64,000 nucleotides of DNA from Vermamoeba vermiformis (taxonomy: Eukaryota; Tubulinea; Echinamoebida), in contig JBEWZL010000011.1 in the NCBI GenBank assembly GCA_045837725.1, forward strand, positions 186,001 through 250,000. Direction: 5' to 3'. Positions within the stretch are counted from its first letter, which is position 1. The number at the start of each line of letters is the position of its first letter. The notes beneath the pieces are model-generated. The model ran no database searches and was not told the origin of the DNA. It saw nothing but the letters and a program-made list of their open reading frames with translations. This document shows, in pieces, positions 1 to 12,300 of the stretch. Made by a program: the position numbers and the translations under genes.

Positions 1-61
1 ATAGTACCAAGAGACGCCGCGCCTTAACACAATATTATATTAATTAATTTGCATTTAGGCG

Positions 62-1841
62 ATGCTGCAAGCGCATAAAAAGGAGATGCTGACGAAAGCT
101 CGATTAATAATCCCTGACATGCAATTGTGCACCGATCCCCATTGCAGATACTGCACTGTGGATTCATACCCTCCAATAGGTAATTATTTCAAATTAAATA
201 AGAATTTTTTTTTGAGGATTTGTCTTCATCCATTCTAACAACCGGTTGTTAGTGCCGTGCACCGTTTGCGAAGCCAAAAAAAGTTGCAAAATAGTAACGA
301 CAATTCATTCTGATCCCGAAACAAAGCTTATTCACGAGTACTACGCACCTGTTTGTGGATCCGCCTGTGCCGCTCAATTTTCTAAAGATGAAGAAGAGGA
401 ATTCGATCGAAAAATGACCGCCGTGTTGGAAAGCAGAGGGTACAAAACTCAACAAGATACAAATGGTTTCTGGACAATTTCAAATGTACGTGCTCGATTT
501 TCTAAAACCGATCGCTGACAACTTTAGAACGATCACCCAATGTTCGTAAATGTTAAAGAGACTTCAGCGGAGCCTAGCTTACTTTCCAAGGCCTGGAACA
601 GCAGGAATTCTTGTCAGTTGAACCTCACTTGCGTGGACATGCTGATCCACGACTCGCCAACCCTCACCGAACCAAGGTGCGTTACTTCTGATGCCGCGAT
701 ACGTGTTTACTAACAAATATCAATGCACAGCAAGGTGTTGTTCCACATGAGCGACGCCACACGCCTGTTCTTTGAAGAGATGAATCAGCATCCCATTCCT
801 TCGAACTGGAAGGTCGAGTACCCTGGTGTTGTGGCTACGGGCCATTACTTTATCTCAGGTGATTTCAAGCTTGAAGACGGCTCTGTTGAGCGCGTCGTGT
901 TGAAGCTGCCAGAGCACGAGGGCTGTAAGTCGCTTGATTCTCAGTGTCGGGTTAAGAATTAATTGTCGTTCAGTCACTGCTTGGTATGCTTACGACAAAA
1001 TTGCAAAGACGTATTGGCAGAAAGTCACTCGTCGACAAGAGAACCAAAATATTGTCGCGTTGCTGCTGCCTCTCGTCGCGTTGGGTGTTCATTACAAATT
1101 GCCCGAACTCATCTTCTTTGGCATGCTGGTACGTTCTAAACCGTTTATCTAAGTGCACATGTGAATTAATACACGTTAATCTAGCTCAAGAAGTACCTGC
1201 TGAAACAAAAGTACAAGAACTTCAAGCTGGCTGCAGCCTGTATCAAGCACTGTTTGCTTCTGATGAGCGCACACAAAAACATCGACCTTGACGTGGTATC
1301 GGGAGTACTTGGCGTTGTGCTTCAAATGGGCACTTTGTTGGGCTCGTGCAACGAATTCGAACTGTTGTGCGATGAGTACAGTGAGGCCATTGAGTGGGCT
1401 GAAGCTAACAACGGCACTGCCTCTGATCAATATGCTAGCGTGTTGAACAGCTTGGGTCTCGCATATAAGACTACGAGACAGTACGACAAAGCGAGGAAGA
1501 GTTACAACAAGGCGCTGTCTCTTACCACGGATCAACGAAAAATTGCCCTCATGCAAAGAAACATTCATTTACTTAACGACGCCGAAAAAACTTCAAAGTT
1601 GTTGATAAGAGAAGCCGAGGAGCACTTGCAAAAGGATCGCATCAAGCAAATCGAAGGACACCAACGAGATGCGGGTGTTTTGAAAAAAGAAATTAATGTT
1701 GATTCTTGTGCGGCTTGCCACAAGACAGGAAAAGACTTCAAGATTTGCGCTGGTTGCAAACGCGTGCATTACTGCGATAAAGAATGTCAAAAGGCACACT
1801 GGCCAGAACACAAATCCCTTTGTAAAATCGCCAAGAAATAA
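62..1841 (+). CDS. TPR-containing protein with C-terminal MYND zinc finger
   Basis: A multi-exon gene. The exons join in frame across introns at about 177-246, 490-531, 677-731, 926-972 and 1132-1186, each GT...AG. The last 40 residues form a textbook MYND finger (CAACHKTGKDF, CAGCKRVHYCDKECQ, then H and C near the end), which usually binds proline-rich partner peptides. Before it lies a helical segment with one clear TPR-like pair (NSLGLAYKTTRQYDKARKSY). The first exon also has a small Cys/His cluster (CTDPHCRYC, then CTVCEAKKSC) that may bind zinc. No SET core is visible, so this is not a standard SMYD methyltransferase, although the split zinc-finger and TPR order recalls that family. The start at 62 lies just after a possible splice acceptor, so a 5-prime exon may be missing from the window. 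The molecular role is unknown; it is probably a scaffold. Confidence 0.75.
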
Positions 1842-2417
1842 ATTCTCGTTTGGCATTATTTAAATATGACATATTGATTAAAATAGAAGTATGCCATCGA
1901 AAAATCACCCTAACGTTCGTCTAAAAGAAATAAAAAGCCCGAAAATTGTTCCAGAAATCTCTTTTTGTCATAATTCATCAGAACTGCTCGAGCAACACCA
2001 CAAATTGCATTTATACTGCTATTCTATGACTTGAATGTTGCAGAAACCCTTGTTTAACACCGATGGAACAACTTTTGATTGATGACGGGTGCGAGATCCC
2101 GGGAAGGAGCGGCATTACACAACTGAATGATTTTATTTAGAGGATAAGTTTTATCAAATTCAAGACCGATACCACACCACAACATTATTCACTTCAATTA
2201 AATTTTAAAACTCAAGGTAAGCGTGATAATAATTATTATTCTATTCTCCTTATTTACCGAAGCAACGAGCCGTTACTGGCTAAATTAAGACTATCTTTTA
2301 ATTAATAATAAGATTTATTTTGGTCCACTATGACTTAAGTTATTGTTTTGCATCTGAGCTGAACGTTGTTCTGGATGAGTCATTTGTCTAATTCTTTTAA
2401 AATTATAGGAAATAGCA
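1842..2417. other. Intergenic stretch with probable 5-prime UTR intron of the next gene
   Basis: This is AT-rich sequence without coding potential. A GTAAGC donor at 2217 and a TATAG acceptor ending at 2408 bracket a 192-bp segment directly before the ATG at 2418. That is best read as an intron in the 5-prime untranslated leader of the downstream dehydrogenase. Nothing else is recognisable here. Confidence 0.5.
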
Positions 2418-3434
2418 ATGAATCGTGTGTGCTTGTTAGTCCTCTTTTCTATTGCAGTAGCGGTGCTTGCTCAAACCCCGAGCCCGTGTCCAACCTGCGC
2501 TTACCCACTTGCCCCGCCGGCTCAATACAACAATGGCACGGGTATCAACAAAGCTGGCCAAAAAGTGCTTGTCGTCGGTGCTTCTTCTCCGAAAGGCATT
2601 GGTCGTAATGTTGCACTCTTCTACGCTAGCCTCGGTGCTGAAGTGTACGCGTGCGCGAGAACTCCACGCAGCCAAGTGAAGAATTACCACGAATTTGTCG
2701 CTGCAGGCGTCACTTACCTTTATTGTGACGTCACCCAAGCTGCCACGTTGACCATTCTCGAGCGTCAGTTGAAGAATAGATACGGCGTTCATGCCTTGGA
2801 TCTGATTGCAGTCACTTCTGGCATTTTCTATTTTGGTGATTCAAACGAGATCTTGCCTCACCAAGCCAAGCAAGTCTTGGAGACCAACCAACTTGGCCCC
2901 TCCAATGTGTGGTACGCCTTGTCGGACATGTTGAAGCCCAACGCTAGCTTTGCCTTCGTTTCATCGTCTAACGCTCAAATCCCCTCGCCTTATGCCGCTG
3001 ACTACTCCGCCAGCAAAGTTGGTTTGCGTATGAAGATGCAAGTGCTCGCTTGGTCCAATCGCAATCGCATTGTTCCCGTCAAGTTCATCGACATCATGCC
3101 CAGTCAAGCCAATACCAACATCATGGAAAACGCTTTGCGCTCAGTTAACCCGAAGTGCCCTTCAGTGGATGCGGCTGCCTACAACGCCACAGCCAACATC
3201 TTGTTGACCCAAGGTCAATCTGGTTTGAACGTTGCCACTGCCTTCTTAGGAGCAGAGTTGATTGCCAAGCCTAACGAATACACCGTAGCTCACTCCGACG
3301 GCAGCAACCTCCTGTATCAACAATACGTCTATCTCGCTGGCCTCAACTTACGATTGTTGCCTCAAGAAGCCAATAACGCATACCAATTATTGTTCCAAGG
3401 TACTGCTAATGACCCCACAGTCTGCCCTCATTAA
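2418..3434 (+). CDS. Secreted or ER-lumenal short-chain dehydrogenase/reductase
   Basis: An intronless 338-residue reading frame. Residues 1-19 are a clear signal peptide (MNRVCLLVLFSIAVAVLAQ). A Rossmann-fold SDR domain follows, with the nucleotide-binding glycine motif VVGASSPKGIG near residue 55, an active-site serine in FVSSSNAQ and the catalytic pair YSASK near residue 200. The enzyme should therefore use NAD(P)H to reduce or oxidise a carbonyl or alcohol, in the secretory pathway or outside the cell; most SDRs are cytosolic or membrane-anchored. A Cys-Pro-rich linker (CPTC) follows the signal peptide. It is one of very few intronless genes here, which could reflect retroposition or transfer, though codon use looks like its neighbours. 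The substrate cannot be told from the sequence. Confidence 0.85.
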   Translation: MNRVCLLVLFSIAVAVLAQTPSPCPTCAYPLAPPAQYNNGTGINKAGQKVLVVGASSPKGIGRNVALFYASLGAEVYACARTPRSQVKNYHEFVAAGVTYLYCDVTQAATLTILERQLKNRYGVHALDLIAVTSGIFYFGDSNEILPHQAKQVLETNQLGPSNVWYALSDMLKPNASFAFVSSSNAQIPSPYAADYSASKVGLRMKMQVLAWSNRNRIVPVKFIDIMPSQANTNIMENALRSVNPKCPSVDAAAYNATANILLTQGQSGLNVATAFLGAELIAKPNEYTVAHSDGSNLLYQQYVYLAGLNLRLLPQEANNAYQLLFQGTANDPTVCPH

Positions 3435-3562
3435 ATGATACCTTGTGAATTAGAATAAAATTGAATAAATTTCTTAGAGTTTCGACTTCTCCTTCCGGAA
3501 CATTCTACGCACCTTAAATTCTGTTGAGCCCTTGTATTACTTTTATACTAGCCTACTTAACA

Positions 3563-4993
3563 ATGAGCCACAAAAGCATGTCGAAGTTATCGCTAGAAGA
3601 TCGAACAGAAACTCGAAAAACCTTGCTGTCGTTGTTGAAGAGCAACAGAGACAATTTTCATATTGAATTTGAAGGCTTTTTTAGTAATCATTTGTCGCAC
3701 GCGCTGACTGCGTTGTATCATTTGGGGGGTGAGTTTTCTCGATCAGATGAGATCGTGCAACTAATCATGATTACCATTCTTTCATTAGCACCCGCAAGCA
3801 GACTGCACGAATTTTATGACAAGTATACGAAGAAGCTTGAACCAAAGCAGCCATCAAATAATTTAATTAACAAAAATAATTGGAACTTGTACACGGGACT
3901 TGATGCGTAAGACCGGTTCGTCATATATGACCCCATATATATTGACAATAATTTAGGCATTATTCGGATTATTTGGATTTCTTCTTAGATGAGATCAAGA
4001 ACAAAGGTCGCCAGTACTTAGTATGTTGTATCCATTTCCACTTTAGTATCTAACGCGTTATCAATAGATTAATGAATACTTCCCCGCGTTAAGCCACGGC
4101 CTGGCGGGAGGTGCTTTCCATGGTCTGATTACCCTTGGGTACGCACTCGAAGCGGACTGTGACGAGACTGTAGCGCAAGGAATGGCATATCTAGCAGTCG
4201 TTCACCTTCCTCTTGGTACCTTAGCTTCGCAGGTGTGTAGTAAACGATTAGTAATTGCAATGCAATAGTTAATGACACGTGTCACATAGGGAGTAAAGAA
4301 GGATCCGCTTCAAATCCTCAAGGAAGTCAAAGAGCGCCCAGAGTTGAGTTTATCGGCACTATTTGATGAATACCACAAAGAGCACAACAATCCACCGGGC
4401 TTTCAAACACGGATGAAGATTCTTCGCGACAAATACGGATCCTCTGTACTCAAAGAGTTTGACCTGTACTTGGACGAGAGTGGCAACGAAGAGTACGTGC
4501 AAGAACTACTTAAGACACTATCGCAAATCACGTGCGAAGGCTTTGCCAACAGTGGCTATCGAGACTTCTTCATGCTGCACGGAGTCACCAGCTATCGTTC
4601 GCTGAAGATGGTGTTGAACAACTTGAACAGAACGAGCGACAAGATCATCGCTCTGAAGCACTACTGGAGGTCAGTACAAGTTAGACATATGTTCGAGTCA
4701 ATTACTCACCCAGTGCTTTAAGAGCGTTCGTGTGCGCGTACGTGGCTCAAGGCAGCATTGACATCTTTATTCCCGAGAAGTTCTACAATCTGCCGCTGTC
4801 TTGGCCCAAGATCATCAAACCAGCTATCAAGAACGACGAAGAGCACCTGATTAAGATAGTGTACGTGTGCAAGCGAGAGGAAGAGGAGTACGGCAAGGTA
4901 CTCGATCGAGATCTGTACAGAGACGTCGCAGCGAAGGCGTTAGCGCTTGTAGAAATGTATGGCTTCGAATTTAATGCTTGGGGTGATGAATAA
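3563..4993 (+). CDS. Questin oxidase-like protein (DUF4243 family)
   Basis: Five or six exons. Introns are visible at about 3908-3957, 4020-4067, 4232-4290 and 4670-4727. The family signature is the N-terminal HLSHALTALYHLGG helix and the later segment SHGLAGGAFHGLITLGYALE, followed by a His-containing helix (AVVHLPLG) and FMLHGVTS. The known member, fungal questin oxidase, cleaves an anthraquinone ring in polyketide metabolism. In protists the family is broader and its substrates are unknown, so only an oxidoreductase role is safe. I chose the ATG at 3563 because the open frame upstream has no ATG. The protein ends in an acidic tail (FNAWGDE). No signal peptide or membrane segment is seen. 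The coding region is about 390 residues, close to the family size. Confidence 0.7.
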
Positions 4994-5081
4994 AACAACG
5001 AGTTGAGCTTTTCACTTAATCTGCCACGTGTATTTTCTTACACTTTTGTGGCGCAGTAGTTCAATTAACAGAGCGGACACT

Positions 5082-5417
5082 ATGAGCACAAAAGCATCAA
5101 AGGTTGCCAACAAGGCAAATAATAATAAGAAGGAAACAAAGGCTACGGTAGAAAAACCTGTGACTAAATCTGAAACAGAAGATGACAGATCAAAGCAAAA
5201 GAAGGCAACAGAAAAATCAGATAATAATACCAAAAATGCTACGAACAAAAGTACGGATAATGAAGGCAATAACGATCAACAAACCGAGTCTGGAAGCATA
5301 TTCTCCCCTCGTGATCAAACAATTCTGCTGATAGTTTTCCTTGCCTTCACTTTGGTTGTATGGACCATTGCACCATTCCAAGCACAGAACAATCCAAACG
5401 ATGTAGCAGCGCAATAA
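5082..5417 (+). CDS. Small Lys-rich protein with C-terminal membrane anchor
   Basis: A single-exon frame of 111 residues. The first 75 residues are low complexity, rich in Lys, Glu, Thr and Asn and surely disordered. They are followed by one hydrophobic segment (ILLIVFLAFTLVVWTIAPF) and a short polar tail. This is the layout of a tail-anchored protein with its N-terminus in the cytosol. An in-frame open stretch upstream (from 5028) has no ATG of its own except the one chosen, and MSTKASK at 5082 is a plausible start. I do not recognise a family. It resembles in layout, but not in sequence, small ER stress-associated membrane proteins. A real gene is likely because the hydrophobic segment ends cleanly before the stop. 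Confidence 0.5.
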   Translation: MSTKASKVANKANNNKKETKATVEKPVTKSETEDDRSKQKKATEKSDNNTKNATNKSTDNEGNNDQQTESGSIFSPRDQTILLIVFLAFTLVVWTIAPFQAQNNPNDVAAQ

Positions 5418-5715
5418 AGAGCCGTTCATGATTTAAGCGCAGATTTAGCTGACAACTCATCGATCGGCTTCAAGCACTGTGGCCTCCGCTTGCGCATCTA
5501 CAACACGAATCAACAAAACCAACAGAAGTCCATTGTTCAAGAAATAGACCAAATTTGCTCGAGTTGTCCAAAATCGCCAGATCTTTCATGAACGTTCTTT
5601 GAACTACCCGAATATTTCAGGGCTGTCCTCACCCATACAAAAGGGCGTCAACAAACATTTCAGTCAATTAAATTCAACAATCAACATAACAAACACAACA
5701 TACCAACAAAGATCA

Positions 5716-5928
5716 ATGGATACTCAAACTCCTTATCGCGAACAAACTTGTGATGCATGCTCTGGCCGTGGCTACTTGGCTTGTGCAATGTGCTGTGGCT
5801 CTGGCACCGTAACTGAATTCGTTGGCGACGACGCAGAGATTAGATCGTGTCCATCGTGCCATGGGGCATCAGAGCACTGGCAGACGTGCAGCAAATGCAC
5901 TGGCAAAGGAAAAGTCGAGCTTGACTAA
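5716..5928 (+). CDS. Small DnaJ-type zinc-finger protein
   Basis: A 70-residue protein consisting almost entirely of a DnaJ cysteine-rich domain. Four CxxC units are seen in order: CDACSGRGY, CAMCCGSGT, CPSCHGAS and CSKCTGKGK, matching the CxxCxGxG pattern that binds two zinc ions. There is no J domain and no substrate-binding domain. Stand-alone domains of this kind occur in plastid and cytosolic thiol-exchange or chaperone-helper proteins. The ATG at 5716 is the first in frame. An open stretch back to 5599 lacks an ATG but could be an exon of a longer protein, and the sequence 5440-5590 is also open in places. It most likely acts in protein folding or redox; this is inferred from the domain only. 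Confidence 0.6.
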   Translation: MDTQTPYREQTCDACSGRGYLACAMCCGSGTVTEFVGDDAEIRSCPSCHGASEHWQTCSKCTGKGKVELD

Positions 5929-6339
5929 CTAAAATAATCCTGACATTGGTAATTTTCGATTTTTTGCTAATTTGGCATGGCCCGAGGATCTTTGTCAACA
6001 TCTCCTTCGGGCGAAAATCGAAATTTATCTTGCTTTGTACATAATAATTTTGTTAATAAATCTTTTGTATTATTTAGCGCATACCAGTCACTTTATGTTG
6101 AATCCGCAGAATTCAGAGAAACTTGAGAGCTCCAAAATTAGCATCACTTGCCCGTTACAAAATTTTTGTTCAGCATTTATAACCAATACACGCTCGTATA
6201 ATAGCACTGTTCCCTACATCTGGTTCAGGCCTGCCGTTCGTACGCACCTGTGGATACGACCGTTACGATTTCAGAAATAGTTGCAGTACAATAGCGCTGC
6301 TTTCGAATATTATTGTTTAGTAATTAGTACGAACACGAT

Positions 6340-7792
6340 ATGAGTCAAGAAGATAGAAAAATAGAAGACGACGGTCCACGCGAAACAAAAGTTTCAGCAT
6401 CCGTTCGGTACTTTTCAGAGCTGGGCGATAAAAAGCGAAAGAAAATGAGATATATTAGTAAGTAATTGTTATAATTGCTTCAGTATACTTACGAAATATT
6501 TCAGTGGCATTGAATAGCGAAGAGGGACCGATCCACTTTTATTCGAAGGTAAAAATTGCACACAAATACATCTTATTTTAAAAGGCCTTTTGTTAACGGA
6601 TTTATTTAGTACATTAATCAGAGCGAAGGATTGAAGAAGGCTAAGCTTGAAAAAAGTCTTGTACGAATATCTCCAGACGGATTCTCCTGGGTCAAAGTCG
6701 GTGGAACTGACAAAAAGCGGTTAAAACAAGAAACTATCGAAGCTGCATTTAAGGTAAGTACAATTTCGCGGCAAATAGTCATATCTTCAAAAACTCGTAG
6801 TCATCTGTACCGGATTCGTACTGAGTATTCCCTCACTTTGCAGGAAGCTCCAGTGTTTGCATGGCAAACTATAATTACTTGGGACACGCACGCAAAATTG
6901 GAAGAATTTCGTATTATATTCAAGGTTAGTTGCAACTAACAAAATCTTATATGCAAACTAATTTTTTTCAACAGAATCTCAACGCTGATATAAAGAAAGA
7001 AGAAGAGGAGCGTAAAAAGAAAGAAGAGCAATTGAAGAAGCAACAATCGAAACTGAGGATAATGGAAAAAGTTCCGCCTGGATGCGTTATGTACCGTTTC
7101 AAGTCTTCTATGGTAAGTCGTGATAGCCATTACAACGCAATTCAATTATATGCCAATTAAATCGATTCTCTAGTTTAAAGAAATTTCAGACTGCGTTAAC
7201 GAGACGATCATGAACATTCAACGTACCAAGGGTCTCGCGCAGGTTGACCTTGATAAGAAAGAGGGTAAGAAATAGAACTATATTATAGTCCTAGTGTAGC
7301 GGGGCTCATATATTGTGCTCGTAGACTCTGAAGAGAAGAAAGATTTGCCGACTAATTTGCCACAATTGCAAGTCGATGAGAGTAACAGACGACGAAGAAA
7401 CAGATCCGCTTCGTTGGGAAGCAAAGACGACGGTGAGTACTACGCACTTCAAACATAGCATAGTTATAACGGGGTCTAATGTAACACTGCACAGACCGAC
7501 CAAACTCAGCTCGTTCGCACGGTTCTAGTCATGCAGGCCAAGCCGGACAAGCCAACCTTGGACTACCACCGAGAAAGTAAGTGATATATTGCAAATGATA
7601 GGACATTTTAAATATCCCTGGCCCTTACTAACGTGTTGCAGGCACGCTGGAAGTACCGAGCATCACCAACACAACAAGCGAAGAGAAGAAGATCGCGAGA
7701 ACATCTTCGTGGACGCTACGTACCACCCTTCAACTGGCAACGATATGATGTCGAGTTACATTCCTATGGCTGACACTTTCGGCGGTTTTTAA
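6340..7792 (+). CDS. Unrecognised multi-exon charged protein
   Basis: The exons read in frame from the ATG at 6340 through introns at about 6460-6504, 6550-6609, 6754-6843, 6925-6974, 7112-7173, 7264-7322, 7431-7494 and 7578-7642. The N-terminal 120 residues contain alternating short strands (LVRISPDGFSWVKVG, then FAWQTIITWD and EFRIIFKN) that could form a PH-like or PTB-like beta sandwich. A very charged helix follows (KKEEEERKKKEEQLKKQQSK), probably a coiled coil, and then a low-complexity, Arg/Ser/His-rich tail ending YIPMADTFGGF. I cannot assign a family. The consistent splicing and codon use make it a genuine gene. The location is probably cytosolic, as no signal or membrane segment is seen. 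Confidence 0.55.
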
Positions 7793-8046
7793 TGGATGCA
7801 TTGCTCGTTGAATCCGCTCACAATTTCTTCGTTCAAAGCTGTTGAACGCCTACTTCTGTACACTAGTGATTTATTGATTAATATAAATAGAATTTGCGAT
7901 ACTCTTGCGTTACGTCCACGTGCACCGAGATTTCAATTTTATTTTTTGTGCAACGTCGTTATCGCAGTTTTCAATTAATAGATCATTGTGTCACTACGAA
8001 TGCCAACAGGCCGGTTATATTTTTGCAGCAGAAGGATTGAGCAACA

Positions 8047-9238
8047 ATGAGTACCGCAACAAACAAGACGTTTCCGAAAGTGATCGAGCTCAATGTTGGA
8101 GGACGGCACTTTAGCACTACAAAGAGCACACTATGTAAATATCCCGATTCAATGCTTGCTCGCATGTTTGAAGGTAACTTCGAGCTGGTTCAAGACGTAA
8201 GTTATCGCTGATCGACCAAAAAGAAATTAAATTTGCTTGATTTATACGTAAATGATTTAGAATTAATTCGCTATTACTATAACAAAACAACATGATTTTC
8301 AAGTTTTACTGTGGATTTGCTAAAAATAAAATAAATTATTTTCCGTTATTGATAAATCCTTAGAGTGCAGGTCGCTATTTCATAGATCGAGACGGAGAAC
8401 TATTTGGACATATTTTAAATTTCCTCAGAAACGATAGAATCTTGATCCCGGCATCAAAGCGAGATCTTGCCGAAGATTTACTTACTGAAGCAGATTTTTA
8501 CGGTATTGAGCCGCTAATTAATTACTTGAAAGAGGTAGTTGAGGAAATAGAGGCGGTAAGAATAAAATCTAGATCATTTTTCGTGATCTGACCTTTGCTT
8601 AATGAAGGAGCGCAACAGAATTTCCAATAGCAAAGTTTTTTACAACGAACTCAGACAAGCCTCGCTAAAGAAGTGGCAAGACTACGCTAATGTACGTTTA
8701 TTGCTCATATATTATTGCGATTGTTTTGACTTGATTAGTAGAACGTGTTCGACACGTGTTTTCCGGACATCAAAGAAAAGCTGATTAAAGCAGCCACCGA
8801 GAGTAATATTATGAACTGTCTTATTACTTTCCATCAAGGTACTGTCGGCTATTATGTTGTCTAGCGTTATTAATGTGCAATTCGTAGCTACAACCGATGA
8901 GAGCATCAACCAAGTGACTGTTGAGCGAAGTATCGGAAATTGTTGGAACAATCCTAATGTCGCTATTGGAGGCAGTATTAAGATTAATATTAAAGTCAGA
9001 TATGCACAGATTAGTATTCCCAATGGCTGTAAGTACCATGAATAACGCAACCAGTTCCAGATCTAAGATCCGCACGTTACCAGATTCGGCCATGCAAATG
9101 AACGCTGTCGCTGAGGTTTGGTGCGATAAATTAGAAAAATTAGGTTTTGAAGGAGTTAAATACAAAGCGCATCCGTTTGAAATTTACTTTAGGTGGAGCA
9201 AATACCTCACCGATAATTTTGTTCGTTTAATAAACTAG
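8047..9238 (+). CDS. KCTD-like BTB (T1) domain protein
   Basis: The first two exons encode a potassium-channel tetramerisation-type BTB domain: VIELNVGGRHFSTTKSTL, then SMLARMFEG, GRYFIDRDGELFGHILNFLR, and TEADFYGIEPL. These are the hallmark strings of the KCTD family, whose members form pentamers and often act as substrate adaptors for cullin-3 ubiquitin ligases. No channel pore follows. A helix-rich linker with a charged segment comes next, and the last exon (about 9000-9238) encodes a compact unrecognised domain ending in YFRWSKYLTDNFVRLIN. Introns of 60-170 bp are visible at about 8197-8363 and 8557-8605. The gene runs tail to tail with the receptor kinase downstream, 62 bp between stop codons. 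The BTB call is secure; the partner and function are not known. Confidence 0.8.
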
Positions 9239-9300
9239 GCTTTTCGATAATCGCATTCATTTTATTTACAAAATAAATAATATTAATATTCGTTGTTGAA

Positions 9301-12300
9301 CTACCTTTCGTTCAATGCCACTCCCGCAGTAGGTAAATTATTTACATCACTTTTTGGTGTAATGTCCCCTTGCGGGAAGTCATCCAGTTGCACTACGAAC
9401 TCGTCGTTGTATTTTTCATTATCGTAGTCAATAATCTCGTCCACTTTCTTCAAAAATCGTTCTGCGTATTGTTGTGGGGGTGTGACACTGATTCCTTTCT
9501 GTTACAAATAATTTTTGTCAGACATCGAAAATCGTAAGTACTGCAGTCACTTACCGAGTCTTGCAACACAATGTACACTTTGAAAAACCGTTCCAACTTC
9601 TTTTTGATGTTGTAAATGGTCAGCACGTCGATAATGCCAATAAAATACAGCTCTGTTTTGTCGTAACTCAGATACACGCCGTGTCTCTTCGTCCATTCAT
9701 CAATTTCTTCGGCCGTGGTGATATTGGGGTCGATTTTATGAATGCCCAATAATATGCTGTAGTCCATTGACTTGTGGAAGCACAAGAACTACATAGATTA
9801 GCCAGAATCAAGCTTGTCTTTTTGCGCTGGACTTACCGAGACGTCACGCTGCAGCACACCACGGATCTCCATTTTTTGATCTGGTGTCAAGTTCAGTTTT
9901 CGGTTGAAGTCCAAATCTTTCAACACGGACCTGAATATGCATTAGTAACGATAAGCATTGCCAGTGATTAACGTACGACTCTCTATTCGGCTTGTCCAGC
10001 TTAGTTCTTCGACCGACCCACGAGCCCTTCATGTCGTACCGTTCTTTCATTTTGAACTGTGGTGGGAACAAATTTTCCATGACGAGCACGTGCACGTTCT
10101 CCACATCGCCCACTTCTGACGACAATAGGCCGTAAAATCTTGTCAGCATTGAACGCGGTGTCGCTTGAAGGTGCTGTCGCAGAGCGTGAGCACAACGGAA
10201 TATTTAAATATGCACGTTTCGTACCTCGTAGTATTCGGGCAACATTTTGACCAGCGCATCGGCTTCCACTTGTGCTATGGTCTTAATAATGTACTTCTTG
10301 TCGGTCGTGAATAGCATAAAACTGTCGCTCTTTCCCTCGCTAAAACTCGACTCCAATGTTTGGTTCACCACACTCGCGTTAAATGAGTTCTAATAAGAGC
10401 GTTAGGTCTCTATTTCCTAATAAGGAAATGCCGTACCAAGTATTGTTCGGACGTCACGCCAGACAGAATTCTCAAGTTGTAAAACATGAGCGGCAAATAG
10501 TCGACGTTCTTGTACTGCAATAAGAGCGGTTGTTTGTCGCCTGAAGAATGGTTAGAATGAGCTACAAAAGAAGTTCCGTCGTGTTTAAAACATACCCGGA
10601 CGTTTGTATCCTTCGTGCAACATGCGCATGTCCTCGTCGTCCATGTCACTAGACAGACATTAACACGCTACAACAGACAGCGACATTCACAGTACTTACC
10701 CCGCATTGTCCAGCGTCATCGAGCCTTCTTGGACTCCATTGTGAGTGGCATTATTGGTACCGTTCTCGTTCACTAACTCGGACTGAATAAAGTGTTAGCG
10801 TGTAATATGGCCATGCGAATCGTGCGTTATTACCGTCTTTTGGATGCGCAGCATGATCTCTTGCAGAATTTTCTGTCGAATTCTCATCAACGTTTTCTTT
10901 TGTACGCCGTTCTCGCGCTTCAAATGCAGTTTGCCACAACAGCTCAAATTCTGCGACACGAAGGCGAAGCAAATAACGGCCTAAAGGTCGTTAGTGGTGA
11001 TAATTACAGTTACTGTTTATCAGTCTTACTTGAAACGAGTTGAACAACGCCAATGAAATGGTCGCGAGACGAAGGCTGGACGGTATAACACCGGCAATTC
11101 TGTGCGTTAGATCGTGTAAGACAACGGTCGTATTGTTGGGAATGCATCGTGCGTACCTGAACAAATCGATGGCGAAGGCGAACAAGGGCAAAATACCAGT
11201 GACGGCAAAGTTCAAGCACAACAGTCCGAAGAGATTGGTGATGGCATAGACCAGCAGTTGACGTCGCTTCAGGTACTTGACGGACACCGCAAATGCACCG
11301 AAGATGACGATGCACAGCGGCAGCACGTAGATGATCTTCATGAAGTGATTCGTCGTGCCCGAGAACCAGCACCTAGTGCACACAAAAATAGTTAATATTA
11401 ATAATGTCGCTATTATATTATAATATGACAAATATAGCTATCCATTCACTTACATGCCGTCGTAGTTTGAATGGCCGTATGAACCAGACCAAATCAAAAT
11501 TATTGCCGTTCCAAAAGATAATGACCAGGCCAATATATGATAATACTAACGTATTTATAATTAGATAACTCAATCTAAAAATAAGTCGCGCGCGTTACCT
11601 TTTCGTATTTTGATGTTTTATGGAAAGGCGTATTTAATAAATGCCAAACAGTCCAAATAATGCTGCCGCTCCAAACGATCGTATACGTGCCCCAAAATTG
11701 CGACCAGAACGCTATTAAATAACAAATTATTAATTAAATTAGTACGGTTGATTGATTGATCGGGATCTGTCACCGGAAATTTAAGAATATTTTGCTAATA
11801 TTACAACGAAAGAATACTATTAAAATTAATGATGACGCACCTTCAACGCCACATAATCCTCGCGACGATAATTCTAAGTTGTAGTTGGCCAAGTTGAACA
11901 GTCCAAAGTACTTCATTGAGAACAGCGCGTGTCCCGCCGAGTAATAAATGAGCAAGTTGAACGGGTGTCTGAAACCGACGGACCACCAAGTGACCAGGAT
12001 CGTGCTGAATGACAGCGGCAACGCGATCATGTACGAGATCAAAAACGTTGCACGAAAGCCCTGAGAAGAGAGCAAGTATATTAGATCATCTTCTATGGTC
12101 GAGTCCATTTTCAAATGGATGTAAGGCTGAAAATAAAAAGATGCAAGTAAAGATTAAATACCGAACGAAAATTCGGATTCGTGTTTTTCAAGAGAAGAAG
12201 ATTTAGTAAGCGTTAGTAAAAATACAAACTATAGCTAGTATATACTATAGCAATAAATAATCACGAAATTACTACGATTTCTACCCGTGCACAAAATCGC

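Noticed and set aside
62-1841. SMYD-type SET methyltransferase
   Set aside because: The MYND finger is C-terminal and no SET core motif (such as NHSC or a YxG pair) is visible in the joined exons.
5972-6280. Plus-strand frame with a hydrophobic stretch
   Set aside because: It has no ATG at its start, no splice-consistent neighbours and no family signal; it is probably the trailer of the preceding gene.
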